Source: Streptococcus sp. HPH0090
Lineage (GTDB): Bacteria; Bacillota; Bacilli; Lactobacillales; Streptococcaceae
Length of the DNA: 64,000 nt
Assembly: GCF_000411475.1 (NCBI RefSeq)
Contig: NZ_KE150464.1
Coordinates: 992,001-1,056,000 of the forward strand
Reading direction: 5' to 3'
The notes below the pieces were generated by a model that worked only from the letters and a program-made list of their open reading frames with translations, was not told the DNA's origin and ran no database searches. Numbering within the stretch: the stretch's first letter is position 1; the number at the start of each line of letters is the position of its first letter. The position numbers were made by a program, and so were the translations under genes. Positions 28,477-38,104 of this stretch are shown here, piece by piece.

Positions 28477-29262
28477 TTATTTCCCGACAAATTTTGGACG
28501 TCTTCTCTCAGAATGTGCACGTACACCTTCTTTAAAATCTTCTGTGTAGGATAGTGATTCTTGCAATTCTAATTCAAGTTGAGCGTATTCATGCCACTGT
28601 TTAAATTCACTTTCCCAAACAAGTTTCTTAATTGCTGCATAAGAATTTGAAGAACCACGTCTCAATTTCTTCAACAATTGTTCTCTTGTTTTTTCTAATT
28701 GTTCACTAGTACATAGACGATACAAAGCTCCTGCTTCAAAGGCTTTTTCAGCGGTAAATGCTTCGCCTGTCATAGCCAATTGTGTTGCACGCGTTGCACC
28801 TAATGAACGAGTCAACAAGAACAATCCACCAGCATCAGGAGCTAAGCCCACACCTACAAAAGCCTGGATGAATTTAGCTTTATCAGATGCAATACAGAAA
28901 TCAACTGCTAAGGCCATATTTGCTGCGGCTCCAGCAACTGCTCCGTCCACTTCCATGATAATTGGCTTAGGAATCTGTTTAATCTTATAAGAAATTGTAT
29001 TAACCAATTCAGCAATTCGTGCAAGTGAAGCAATATCATCTTCATCGACAGCACGTTTCATCTCAACTAAGTCTCCACCGACTGAAAATACCTTGCCTGC
29101 TGCATTGATGAGAATAAATGAAACAGAATCGTCTTTTTCAGCCAATTCCAGTGCTTCTAAAATTTCTTCACACATAGGAATATGGAAACCATTTGCCACT
29201 TCGGGACGATTTAAAGTAATCGTTGCTAAATCGTCTTGAATTTGAAAGATAATATGATTCAT
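28477..29262 (-). CDS. fabM: Trans-2-decenoyl-ACP isomerase (crotonase family)
   Basis: 261-residue enoyl-CoA-hydratase-like enzyme. At the head of the streptococcal fab cluster this protein isomerises trans-2- to cis-3-decenoyl-ACP, making unsaturated fatty acids. It shows the crotonase oxyanion segments [16 protein letters not shown] and [22 protein letters not shown] precedes the ATG, and it is transcribed from its own promoter. Confidence 0.93.
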   Translation of the reverse strand: MNHIIFQIQDDLATITLNRPEVANGFHIPMCEEILEALELAEKDDSVSFILINAAGKVFSVGGDLVEMKRAVDEDDIASLARIAELVNTISYKIKQIPKPIIMEVDGAVAGAAANMALAVDFCIASDKAKFIQAFVGVGLAPDAGGLFLLTRSLGATRATQLAMTGEAFTAEKAFEAGALYRLCTSEQLEKTREQLLKKLRRGSSNSYAAIKKLVWESEFKQWHEYAQLELELQESLSYTEDFKEGVRAHSERRRPKFVGK

Positions 29263-29309
29263 AGCTACTCCTTTAATTTAAAAAGCTGATTAAATTATTT
29301 TATCTTCAA

Positions 29310-29338
29310 AGTATATCTTTTTATTTCTATTTACACAA
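29310..29338 (-). promoter_or_regulatory. fabM promoter
   Basis: Minus-strand -35 TTGTGT (29333-29338) and -10 TATACT (29310-29315), 17-bp spacer. Confidence 0.65.
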
Positions 29339-29458
29339 GCAAAAATCGATAAAAAGTGTATCAGCCGATTTTGAAAATATATTTTCTATCTTTAAAATAG
29401 TTTGGTTGAGATAATCATGTCCAGACCTCTTACAAGAAGGTGGTTTTCCTATTCCAGA

Positions 29459-29487
29459 TTGAAAAAAGCCCTTCTTTCTGCTATAAT
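29459..29487 (+). promoter_or_regulatory. lysC promoter
   Basis: -35 TTGAAA (29459-29464) and perfect -10 TATAAT (29482-29487) with a 17-bp spacer, 28 bp before the start codon. Confidence 0.8.
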
Positions 29488-29515
29488 CGTATAAAATACT
29501 AACTGAGGAGTTCTT

Positions 29516-30880
29516 ATGAAGGTTGTAAAATTTGGAGGGAGTTCACTTGCCTCTGCAAGCCAGTTGAAAAAGGTTTTGGACATTGTAAAAAGTGATCCTG
29601 AACGTCGTTTTGTAGTTGTATCTGCACCAGGAAAGCGCGATGCTGAAGATACAAAAGTTACGGATGCTTTGATTAAATATTATCGTGATTATGTAGCAGG
29701 AAATGATATCAGCGCAAGCCAAAATTGGATTATCGACCGTTATGCTACAATGGTTAGCGAACTAGGACTTAAACCAGCTGTTTTAGAACGAATTTCTAAA
29801 AGTATCCGAGCTCTCGCTACTCTTCCAATTGAAAACAACGAATTTCTTTATGATACCTTTCTTGCTGCAGGAGAAAACAATAATGCCAAACTGATTGCAG
29901 CTTACTTCAACCAAAACGGAGTAGAAGCTCGCTATGTTCATCCACGAGAAGCTGGTATCGTTGTGACAAGCGAACCTGGTAACGCTCGTATCATTCCTTC
30001 AAGCTATGATAAAATCGAGGAACTCAATAACGGCACAGAAGTCCTTGTTATTCCTGGATTCTTCGGTGTCACAAAAGAAAACCAAATCTGTACCTTCTCC
30101 CGTGGTGGATCTGATATCACAGGTTCTATCATTGCTGCTGGTGTCAAAGCAGACCTTTACGAGAACTTTACTGATGTTAATGGGATTTTTGCGGCTCACC
30201 CTGGTATTATTCACAAACCACACTCAATTCCTGAATTGACTTACCGTGAAATGCGTGAATTGGCTTATGCTGGATTTTCTGTGCTCCATGACGAAGCTCT
30301 CTTGCCAGCCTACCGCGGGAAAATTCCTTTGGTTATCAAGAACACCAATAACCCTGACCATCCAGGTACTCGTATCGTACTACAACATAGTAGTGATAAA
30401 TTCCCAGTAGTAGGAATCGCAGGTGACTCTGGCTTTGTCAGCATCAATATGTCTAAGTACCTTATGAACCGTGAAATTGGGTTTGGTCGTAAAGTTCTTC
30501 AAATCCTTGAAGACTTAAATATCGGTTGGGAACATATGCCAACTGGTATCGATGACTTGTCAATCATTTTACGTTCACGTGAACTCACTCCTATTAAAGA
30601 AGAAGAAATCCTTCGTCAACTTGTTCAAAAAGCAGAAGTCGATCATGCTGAAATTGAACATGACCTCTCAATCATTATGATCGTTGGTGAAAAGATGAAG
30701 CGTCATATCGGGGTAACTGCTACTGCTACTCGCGCCTTGTCTGAAAATAATATCAACATCCAAATGATGTCCCAAGGGTCTAGCGAAGTTTCTATCATGT
30801 TCGTTGTCCACAAAGACCAAGAGAAAGCAGCCATCAAGGCTCTTTACCAGGCATTTTTTGGTGAAAGTAAGGAAGACTAA
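29516..30880 (+). CDS. lysC: Aspartokinase
   Basis: Phosphorylates aspartate at the start of lysine, threonine and methionine synthesis. 454 residues: kinase domain opening KVVKFGGSSLAS, with FSRGGSDITGSIIAAG, then tandem ACT domains (VSINMSKYLMNREIGFG; ATATRALSENNINIQMMSQGSSEVSIMFVV) that normally bind feedback amino acids. manO follows by 2 nt. The exact isozyme and its inhibitor cannot be told from sequence alone. Confidence 0.95.
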   Translation: MKVVKFGGSSLASASQLKKVLDIVKSDPERRFVVVSAPGKRDAEDTKVTDALIKYYRDYVAGNDISASQNWIIDRYATMVSELGLKPAVLERISKSIRALATLPIENNEFLYDTFLAAGENNNAKLIAAYFNQNGVEARYVHPREAGIVVTSEPGNARIIPSSYDKIEELNNGTEVLVIPGFFGVTKENQICTFSRGGSDITGSIIAAGVKADLYENFTDVNGIFAAHPGIIHKPHSIPELTYREMRELAYAGFSVLHDEALLPAYRGKIPLVIKNTNNPDHPGTRIVLQHSSDKFPVVGIAGDSGFVSINMSKYLMNREIGFGRKVLQILEDLNIGWEHMPTGIDDLSIILRSRELTPIKEEEILRQLVQKAEVDHAEIEHDLSIIMIVGEKMKRHIGVTATATRALSENNINIQMMSQGSSEVSIMFVVHKDQEKAAIKALYQAFFGESKED

Positions 30881-30882
30881 AG

Positions 30883-31254
30883 ATGGCACAATCCCTTAAC
30901 AAAGTCGTTGACCTGCAAACTACTGGAACCTCCTATCTTTCCATTTCAGGAAAGGTTGGAAAATTTCTGGTTGGAGATCAGGCTTTAGAATTTTACGCAG
31001 ACCGTAATGTTGAGGATTACATTCAGATTCCCTGGTCCAGCGTTAATCAAATCGGAGCCAATGTCTCTAGGCGCAAGGTTAGTCGTCATTTCGAAGTCTT
31101 CACTGACCAAGGAAAATTCCTCTTTGCCTCAAAAGACTCCGGAAAAATTCTTAAAATTGCTCGGGAAAAAATCGGAAATGAAAAGGTTGTGAAGCTTCCA
31201 ACCTTACTCCAAATCATCGGTCGTAAAATCAAAAATCTATTTGCAAAAAAATAG
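30883..31254 (+). CDS. manO: DUF956-family protein (ManO-like)
   Basis: 123-residue DUF956 protein. Homologues next to mannose PTS operons are called ManO and act in their regulation; here it sits between lysC and serS, away from any PTS. Recognisable parts: NKVVDLQTTGTSYLSISGKVGKFL and IQIPWSSVNQIGANVS. It starts 2 nt after lysC. Its 3' end contains the -35 of the serS promoter. Confidence 0.85.
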   Translation: MAQSLNKVVDLQTTGTSYLSISGKVGKFLVGDQALEFYADRNVEDYIQIPWSSVNQIGANVSRRKVSRHFEVFTDQGKFLFASKDSGKILKIAREKIGNEKVVKLPTLLQIIGRKIKNLFAKK

Positions 31255-31269
31255 AAAGTTTAGTATAAT
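31241..31269 (+). promoter_or_regulatory. serS promoter
   Basis: -35 TTGCAA (31241-31246) inside the manO coding end and -10 TATAAT (31264-31269), 17-bp spacer. Confidence 0.75.
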
Positions 31270-31275
31270 CATAGA

Positions 31276-31453
31276 AACGGATAAGTAGGTTATCCTCTTC
31301 TTCCAGAAAGTCTGCGGATGTTGCGAGCAGATAGGAGAGATAGGTGAAATTCTACCGTTGTTTTAAATCAAATACAGAATCAAGTGCACACCTGTGAAGT
31401 TGGATGGAACCGTGGCTCTGCCACTCCAACGCTTTGTCAGGTGTGCTTTTTTC
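31276..31453 (+). promoter_or_regulatory. T-box leader of serS (serine tRNA sensing)
   Basis: The Stem I base AACGG/CCGTT encloses AGTA on the 5' side and GAAAT-TCT-A on the 3' side, so TCT (31351-31353) is a serine specifier. The T-box TGGAACCGTGG (31405-31415) lies in an antiterminator with GTTGGA/TCCAAC and GTGG/CCAC arms. The competing terminator pairs GCACACCTG (31386-31394) with CAGGTGTGC (31438-31446) and is followed by TTTTTT. Uncharged tRNA-Ser should favour read-through. Confidence 0.95.
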
Positions 31454-31467
31454 ATAAAGGAGTTTAT

Positions 31468-32742
31468 ATGCTAGATATCAAACGTATTCGTACAGACTTT
31501 GATGCTGTCGCAGAAAAATTGGCTACACGTGGTGTAGACGCTGCTATCTTGAACGAGATGAAAGAAATCGATGCTAAACGTCGTGACATCTTGGTCAAGG
31601 TTGAAACCCTCAAGGCAGAGCGTAACACGGTTTCTGCTGAAATCGCCCAAGCTAAGCGCAACAAGGAAAATGCCGATGATAAGATTGCTGCCATGCAAAC
31701 CCTATCTGCCGAAGTCAAAGCACTCGATGCAGAATTAGCTGAAATCGATGCTAAATTGACAGAATTTACCACTACTCTTCCAAACATCCCTGCTGACAGT
31801 GTTCCTATTGGGGCAGACGAAGATGATAACGTAGAAGTTCGCCGTTGGGGAACTCCTCGTGAGTTTGACTTTGAACCAAAAGCCCACTGGGATCTCGGAG
31901 AAGACCTTGGTATTCTTGACTGGGAACGTGGTGGAAAAGTCACTGGAGCTCGTTTCCTCTTCTATAAAGGCCTCGGAGCTCGTTTGGAACGTGCCATCTA
32001 CAACTTTATGTTGGATGAACACGGAAAAGAAGGTTACACTGAAGTCATCACCCCTTACATGGTTAACCATGACTCTATGTTTGGTACTGGTCAATATCCA
32101 AAATTCAAGGAAGATACTTTTGAGATTAGCGATACCAACTATGTCCTCATTCCTACAGCTGAAGTTCCTCTAACTAACTACTACCGTGATGAAATTCTTG
32201 ACGGAAAAGACTTGCCAATCTACTTTACTGCTATGAGTCCATCATTCCGTTCTGAAGCTGGTTCTGCTGGTCGCGATACTCGCGGTTTGATTCGTTTGCA
32301 CCAATTCCACAAGGTAGAAATGGTGAAATTTGCCAAGCCTGAAGAATCATACGAAGAACTTGAAAAGATGACAGCCAACGCTGAAAACATCCTTCAAAAA
32401 CTCAACTTGCCATACCGTGTAGTTGCTCTTTCTACAGGAGATATGGGCTTCTCAGCTGCTAAGACTTACGACTTGGAAGTTTGGATCCCAGCACAAAATA
32501 CCTACCGTGAAATCTCAAGCTGTTCCAATACAGAAGATTTCCAAGCACGTCGTGCCCAAATCCGTTACCGTGATGAAGCCGATGGTAAGGTTAAACTTCT
32601 ACATACCTTGAACGGTTCTGGACTTGCCGTTGGACGTACCGTCGCTGCTATTCTTGAAAACTATCAAAACGAAGATGGTTCTGTTACTATTCCAGAAATC
32701 CTTCGTCCATACATGGGTGGAGCTGAAGTTATCAAACCATAA
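31468..32742 (+). CDS. serS: Seryl-tRNA synthetase
   Basis: Class II synthetase charging serine onto tRNA-Ser. The start is the ATG at 31468 ([14 protein letters not shown], 424 residues) with AAGGAG upstream; the frame continues 28 codons further up, but that stretch is the T-box terminator. An N-terminal antiparallel coiled coil (about 25-105) is followed by motif 2 ([20 protein letters not shown]) and motif 3 ([16 protein letters not shown]). Confidence 0.98.
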   Translation: MLDIKRIRTDFDAVAEKLATRGVDAAILNEMKEIDAKRRDILVKVETLKAERNTVSAEIAQAKRNKENADDKIAAMQTLSAEVKALDAELAEIDAKLTEFTTTLPNIPADSVPIGADEDDNVEVRRWGTPREFDFEPKAHWDLGEDLGILDWERGGKVTGARFLFYKGLGARLERAIYNFMLDEHGKEGYTEVITPYMVNHDSMFGTGQYPKFKEDTFEISDTNYVLIPTAEVPLTNYYRDEILDGKDLPIYFTAMSPSFRSEAGSAGRDTRGLIRLHQFHKVEMVKFAKPEESYEELEKMTANAENILQKLNLPYRVVALSTGDMGFSAAKTYDLEVWIPAQNTYREISSCSNTEDFQARRAQIRYRDEADGKVKLLHTLNGSGLAVGRTVAAILENYQNEDGSVTIPEILRPYMGGAEVIKP

Positions 32743-32749
32743 AATAAAC

Positions 32750-32774
32750 AAGAGGAAGCATAACTTCCTCTTTT
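32750..32774 (+). terminator. Terminator after serS
   Basis: AAGAGGAAG (32750-32758) pairs with CTTCCTCTT (32764-32772) over CATAA, followed by TT. Confidence 0.85.
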
Positions 32775-32784
32775 GCATTTCATG

Positions 32785-32822
32785 TAAAAAAACAGGTAGA
32801 AAATCTTTCATCTCTACCTGTT
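32785..32822 (-). terminator. Terminator after groEL
   Basis: AACAGGTAGA (32791-32800) pairs with TCTACCTGTT (32813-32822); the A-run at 32785-32790 is a U-tract on the minus strand. Confidence 0.9.
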
Positions 32823-32835
32823 ATTTTTATATTCT

Positions 32836-34470
<1,635 letters not shown>

Positions 34471-34755
34471 CTATTCTTCAATAATTGCCAAGATGTTAGC
34501 TTCACCTACGATGATATATTTTTCATCCCCATCTTTGACATCAATACCTGCATTAGCTTCAACTAAAACTTGATCTCCAGCTTTTACACTTGGAGCAACT
34601 AGTTCACCACTCAAGGTGCGAACACCTTCCCCAGTAGCTACAACTTTAGCTGTTTTTGTTTTTTCTTGGGCTGATCCTGCCAGGACAAAGCCTCCGACAG
34701 TTTGTTCTTTTTCTTCAATTTTCAAGACCACACGGTCTCCTAATGGTTTCAACAT
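34471..34755 (-). CDS. groS: Co-chaperonin GroES (Hsp10)
   Basis: Lid of the GroEL chamber. I start it at the ATG at 34753-34755 ([15 protein letters not shown], 94 residues) with GGAGG upstream; the longer frame adds seven non-conserved residues. Mobile loop [13 protein letters not shown] and C-terminal [21 protein letters not shown] are present. Confidence 0.97.
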   Translation of the reverse strand: MLKPLGDRVVLKIEEKEQTVGGFVLAGSAQEKTKTAKVVATGEGVRTLSGELVAPSVKAGDQVLVEANAGIDVKDGDEKYIIVGEANILAIIEE

Positions 34756-34784
34756 CTGCTTTCCTCCATAAGACAATCATATTA

Positions 34785-34811
34785 TTAGCACTCTTTATCT
34801 ATGAGTGCTAA
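34785..34811. promoter_or_regulatory. CIRCE operator (HrcA) upstream of groESL
   Basis: Perfect TTAGCACTC-N9-GAGTGCTAA at 34785-34793 and 34803-34811, between the promoter and groES. HrcA binds this element and represses chaperone genes. Confidence 0.98.
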
Positions 34812-34822
34812 ACCATAGTTCT

Positions 34823-34851
34823 ATTGTATCACTTAGTCAGAAATAGTCAAG
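34823..34851 (-). promoter_or_regulatory. groESL promoter with CtsR-type heptads
   Basis: Minus-strand -35 TTGACT (34845-34850), 16-bp spacer, and extended -10 TGATACAAT (hexamer 34823-34828). On the plus strand the direct heptads AGTCAGA (34835-34841) and AGTCAAG (34845-34851), separated by 3 bp, match the CtsR consensus at 6/7 each and cover the -35. Dual HrcA/CtsR control is known for streptococcal groESL. Confidence 0.75.
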
Positions 34852-34882
34852 AAAAAAACACCTCTAAAGTGAAAGAGATGTT
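34852..34882 (-). terminator. Terminator after levX
   Basis: AACACCTCT (34857-34865) with AGAGATGTT (34874-34882), one mismatch, and a U-tract from the A-run at 34852-34858. It ends the PTS operon just before the groESL promoter. Confidence 0.8.
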
Positions 34883-34891
34883 CCTTTAATA

Positions 34892-35185
34892 TTAATTGAG
34901 AATCGTCAATTTTTGATTGAAATCATCGATAACCTTTTGGAGATTGATCCGCCCGCGATAGATACCATATCCAAAAACCACCATTCCTAATATTCCAATC
35001 AAGGCAAGTAAAATTCCGAAAATTAAGAGTGGGAGGAAAGTTTTATGAAAAAGATAAATCAATACCACACCAATACTAGCAGTGATAAAGAGCAAACTGA
35101 ACCAACGACCCAAATTTTCAAGCATGTGGCGTTGATACTTAATTTCTATTTCATATCCATTAACAAGTTCTTGTTTTGTAACCAT
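34892..35185 (-). CDS. levX: Small membrane protein at the end of the lev PTS operon (LevX-like)
   Basis: 97 residues with two hydrophobic helices (about 29-48 and 52-74) between charged ends (N-terminal VTKQELVNGYEIEIKYQRHMLEN). A small gene of unknown function, levX, occupies this position in the S. mutans levDEFGX operon; the assignment here rests on position and size. It is separated from levG by a 101-bp gap containing a stem-loop that could reduce its expression. Confidence 0.6.
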   Translation of the reverse strand: MVTKQELVNGYEIEIKYQRHMLENLGRWFSLLFITASIGVVLIYLFHKTFLPLLIFGILLALIGILGMVVFGYGIYRGRINLQKVIDDFNQKLTILN

Positions 35186-35200
35186 GAAAATCCTCCTGAT

Positions 35201-35259
35201 AAAAATTGAGAATGAAGTGTAAGAGAAGGAGATTAGTCTACTTCATTCTCAAAATTTTT
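35201..35259 (-). promoter_or_regulatory. Stem-loop between levG and levX
   Basis: A perfect 13-bp inverted repeat, TTGAGAATGAAGT (35206-35218) and ACTTCATTCTCAA (35240-35252). On the minus strand it is followed by TTTTT, 10-15 nt before the levX ribosome-binding site. It has the form of a partial terminator or an mRNA-stabilising hairpin. Confidence 0.65.
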
Positions 35260-35286
35260 ACTAGTAAATATTGGGGTCTCTTGACC

Positions 35287-36123
35287 TTAGTAATTAAGAT
35301 GTGGGTCAAAGATACCTAGAGCAACACCAATTAAGGCAACAACAACTAGAATTAACATGACTTTGTTTGGTGATACTTTTTTCTTAGACATCAACCACCA
35401 GCAAATAGTGATGAAGGTTGCTGTCAAGAGACCTGGATAAACACCATCAATCTTTTCTTGAATTTTAAGGAAGGCTTCTCCGTTAGCATTTTTGAATTCG
35501 AGTGCTGTTGTAACAGAGACCCAAGTCGCTGCTACGGCACCAATAACCATACCACCAACAACGCTGATCGCTTTACGAAGAGCTTGTCCTTTTGGTCCTA
35601 CAAGAAATTCAACGGCTTTATCCCCTAATTGATACCCTTTAAAGAAGGCAAAGCGCATACCAAAGTAGACTAGGAAATTCCACACGACGATGTAGAAGAT
35701 AGCACCAGCGACGTTACCACCTTTTGAAAGACCAAGTGCAATCCCCAAAAGAACTGGAATCAAGGTACCAACGATCAAAGAGTCACCAATACCAGCGATT
35801 GGTCCCATTAAACCGGCACGCATCCCATTGATGGTTTCACCATCTACTGCATCTCCATTTGCACGTGCTTCTTCCAAACCAGCTGTAATCCCTACAACAA
35901 GAGATCCAAGTTGTGGTTCAGTATTGAAGAAGGCAGTATAGGTTTGCATAGCATCTTTTTGTTCTTCTTTTGTATCATACATTTCTTCTACGATTGGAAG
36001 CATAGAAGTCAAGTACCCAAAGGTTTGCATGTGTTCTTGAGAGAAACAAGTCAAATGACCATAATACCAATGATGAAATGCTTTTGCTAATGTTTTCTTT
36101 GAAATTTTCTTTCTATCAGCCAT
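35287..36123 (-). CDS. levG: PTS mannose/fructose-family IID component
   Basis: Membrane component of a mannose-type phosphotransferase permease, acting with IIC in sugar translocation. 278 residues from the ATG at 36121-36123 (MADRKKISKKTL), with AGGAGG 9 nt upstream; the longer frame overlaps levF. Typical IID sequence: FHHWYYGHLTCFSQEHMQTFGY, MRAGLMGPIAGIGDSLIVGTL. It starts 1 nt after levF ends. Confidence 0.95.
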   Translation of the reverse strand: MADRKKISKKTLAKAFHHWYYGHLTCFSQEHMQTFGYLTSMLPIVEEMYDTKEEQKDAMQTYTAFFNTEPQLGSLVVGITAGLEEARANGDAVDGETINGMRAGLMGPIAGIGDSLIVGTLIPVLLGIALGLSKGGNVAGAIFYIVVWNFLVYFGMRFAFFKGYQLGDKAVEFLVGPKGQALRKAISVVGGMVIGAVAATWVSVTTALEFKNANGEAFLKIQEKIDGVYPGLLTATFITICWWLMSKKKVSPNKVMLILVVVALIGVALGIFDPHLNY

Positions 36124-36124
36124 T

Positions 36125-36967
36125 TTAAATATCCTCCTCATCATCGTCTACGTAAACAGCCCCAGCTGGAACAGCTTTCATAGATTTGATTACTTCAAGT
36201 TCATAGTAGATTACTGCAAAGATCAATGAAACAACCGCACTAGCTACTAAGTTCAAGCCGAGAGATTTAGCCAAGGTAAATCCAACAAAGAATGGAATGA
36301 AGTCAGTTGCTTTTGTAACAATTTGTTTCAACAAGATAGCAATACCGACACATGGGAGAAGAGCTCCGACTGTAAAGAGAGCTTTCATCCAGAAACCATC
36401 CATAGGAAGGTAAAGTTTCATCAAATCAACCATGTTTTCACCATATTTAGTGATAATCATAGTTGGAAGGAAAGAGAAGAGGAAGTGAGAGATCCATGGG
36501 TAAACCCAGTCAACTGCGTAGAGTTTTTTGAAGTTTCCTTCTTCAACGGCTTTCCAACCAATGTGTTGCCAAAGCAAGTTCATGGTAGCTGTTCCGTAGA
36601 AAAGAACTGTACCGATTGTTCCAACGGCCGCACCGATTGGGGCTGCAGCTGCTGCAATTCCAGCTTCATCTGTGATGTGATTTGCATGCACAAACAAGAT
36701 AGCAAGAGGAACACCGATATAAGAGATGGCACGAACATCGGCAGATACGGTTCCACCAGGTGTTACCAAGGCGATATAAACGACTTGAAGGGCAACCCCG
36801 ACCATAATACCGGTTGTCACATCTCCAAGAATTAAACCTGAAATCAACCCACCGATCAAGGGACGACCGAGTGTATAGTTCCCGATACTGGAACCTCCCA
36901 TACCAGGCATTGAAGACAAGCTGGCGAAAACAGCAAGCAAGATTGCTTGAATCCATGAAATTGTCAT
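36125..36967 (-). CDS. levF: PTS mannose/fructose-family IIC component
   Basis: 280-residue membrane permease subunit with GMGGSSIGNYTLGRPLIGGLISGLILGD, GVALQVVYIALVTPGGTVSADVRAISYIGVP and about eight hydrophobic segments. It works with IID and receives phosphate from the LevD/LevE chain. An unusual acidic tail, VDDDEEDI, closes the protein and echoes the end of LevD. GGAGCG precedes the ATG. Confidence 0.95.
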   Translation of the reverse strand: MTISWIQAILLAVFASLSSMPGMGGSSIGNYTLGRPLIGGLISGLILGDVTTGIMVGVALQVVYIALVTPGGTVSADVRAISYIGVPLAILFVHANHITDEAGIAAAAAPIGAAVGTIGTVLFYGTATMNLLWQHIGWKAVEEGNFKKLYAVDWVYPWISHFLFSFLPTMIITKYGENMVDLMKLYLPMDGFWMKALFTVGALLPCVGIAILLKQIVTKATDFIPFFVGFTLAKSLGLNLVASAVVSLIFAVIYYELEVIKSMKAVPAGAVYVDDDEEDI

Positions 36968-37019
36968 AACAAACGCTCCTTTTTGTTTGTAAATTTATTT
37001 AACAGTTGAACTGTTAGTT

Positions 37020-37514
37020 TTAAAAACCAAATTTTGATTTGAAATCATCCCAATAACCGATCGAAACATCAGGCAACAACTGGAATTTCACCTTATATCC
37101 TGCTGCTTGAATGGCTTGGAAGGCTTCTGCTTCTTCCTGTGTGATGGATTGGTTATTACCCAATTTCACTGCACCAGGTCGATCATTTGCAGGGCCAACA
37201 ATGATTTCTTTAACATCTCCTGGGACAAAACCTTGATCCACCAAAATTTCCTTCATATCAATTGGGTTTTTGGTAATCAAGAAGTACCGACTGTCAGATT
37301 CCGTTACTTTTGCTGATTTTTCTTTAAAGGCTTCCTTTGTCCATACAAAGGTTTTCTTGTCTGACGCACCCTTGTATGCTTGAATTAAAACCTTGTTTGA
37401 TGCTGCTGCATCGTTTACGGCAATCAAACCATCACATGGTTTTTCCTTTGCCCAGCGTGTGACTGTTTGACCGTGAATCATGCGGTCATCAATCCGTACA
37501 AATGTTACTACCAT
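37020..37514 (-). CDS. levE: PTS mannose/fructose-family IIB component
   Basis: Cytoplasmic 164-residue phosphocarrier. H14 in VRIDDRMIHGQTV is the phosphorylated histidine that receives phosphate from IIA and passes it to the sugar. GGGAGG precedes the ATG, 14 bp after levD. Being a separate IIB, it is of the LevE type rather than a fused ManX-type IIAB. Confidence 0.95.
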   Translation of the reverse strand: MVVTFVRIDDRMIHGQTVTRWAKEKPCDGLIAVNDAAASNKVLIQAYKGASDKKTFVWTKEAFKEKSAKVTESDSRYFLITKNPIDMKEILVDQGFVPGDVKEIIVGPANDRPGAVKLGNNQSITQEEAEAFQAIQAAGYKVKFQLLPDVSIGYWDDFKSKFGF

Positions 37515-37528
37515 AAGGTACCTCCCTA

Positions 37529-37966
37529 TTAAATATCGTCATCATCTTCTTCAGCACTAGTGGCTGAAACTTCAAAAGGCTGTAGTGCAGATTGTGCTTC
37601 TGATAAGATGGTGGCTGACAAATCCTCTCCATCCAACACATCCTTCATCACAACTGCTGTCAAGGCCATGGTGAGGTTCATCCCACCAAGGATCAAAGCT
37701 CCATCTAGCTTTCCAGCTTCTTCTAGGACAGTGGCTGCCGTGGTTAATGGACTACCACCTACAATATCTGCCAAGACCAGCACAGAATCATCTGCTGTCA
37801 ATTCTGAAATGCTTTCTCTAAAATCAACTGCAAAATCATCGACCGATTTTCCTTCTTTGAGTCCAACTGCGATGACCTGGCTCATCTTATCACCAGCAAA
37901 CATAGCTAGTGATGTTTTTAGGCCTTCTGCCAATCCTCCATGACTGACTAAAATGAGGTATTTCAT
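37529..37966 (-). CDS. levD: PTS mannose/fructose-family IIA component
   Basis: 145-residue cytoplasmic phosphocarrier. H9 (LVSHGGLAEG) accepts phosphate from HPr. DIVGGSPLTTAATVLEE and ILGGMNLTMALTAV are typical of EIIA-Man. It ends with an acidic tail, EEDDDDI. First gene of the levDEFG-X operon; a cre-like site and a dyad lie upstream. Confidence 0.95.
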   Translation of the reverse strand: MKYLILVSHGGLAEGLKTSLAMFAGDKMSQVIAVGLKEGKSVDDFAVDFRESISELTADDSVLVLADIVGGSPLTTAATVLEEAGKLDGALILGGMNLTMALTAVVMKDVLDGEDLSATILSEAQSALQPFEVSATSAEEDDDDI

Positions 37967-37995
37967 TTTGCTACGCCTCCTTTATTTGACTCTAT

Positions 37996-38058
37996 TGTAG
38001 ATTATTTGAAAGCGTTTTTACATTGTCAAATGTCACATTATAAACATGACATTTAGCA
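37996..38058 (-). promoter_or_regulatory. levD promoter region with cre-like site and upstream dyad
   Basis: Minus-strand -35 TTGACA is followed 17 bp on by AATAAT as -10. In the spacer lies TGAAAGCGTTTTTA (38007-38020, plus strand), one mismatch from a CcpA cre consensus, so catabolite repression is likely. Immediately upstream of the -35 is an inverted repeat AAATGTCA/TGACATTT (about 38028-38055, 11-bp centre), a good candidate for activator binding by the LevR-type regulator. The roles are inferred from position. Confidence 0.65.
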
Positions 38059-38060
38059 AT

Positions 38061-38100
38061 AAAAAAATGACATCTGTCACTTGACACGATGTCATCTTTT
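38061..38100 (-). terminator. Terminator of the levQRST-type operon
   Basis: ATGACAT (38067-38073) with ATGTCAT (38089-38095), plus inner TGTCA/TGACA arms and a minus-strand U-tract at 38061-38067. It separates the sensor operon from the PTS operon. Confidence 0.8.
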
Positions 38101-38104
38101 TTCT

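Noticed and set aside
31384..31467. N-terminal extension of SerS beginning with [11 protein letters not shown].
   Set aside because: This stretch is the T-box antiterminator/terminator; the conserved protein starts at 31468 after AAGGAG.
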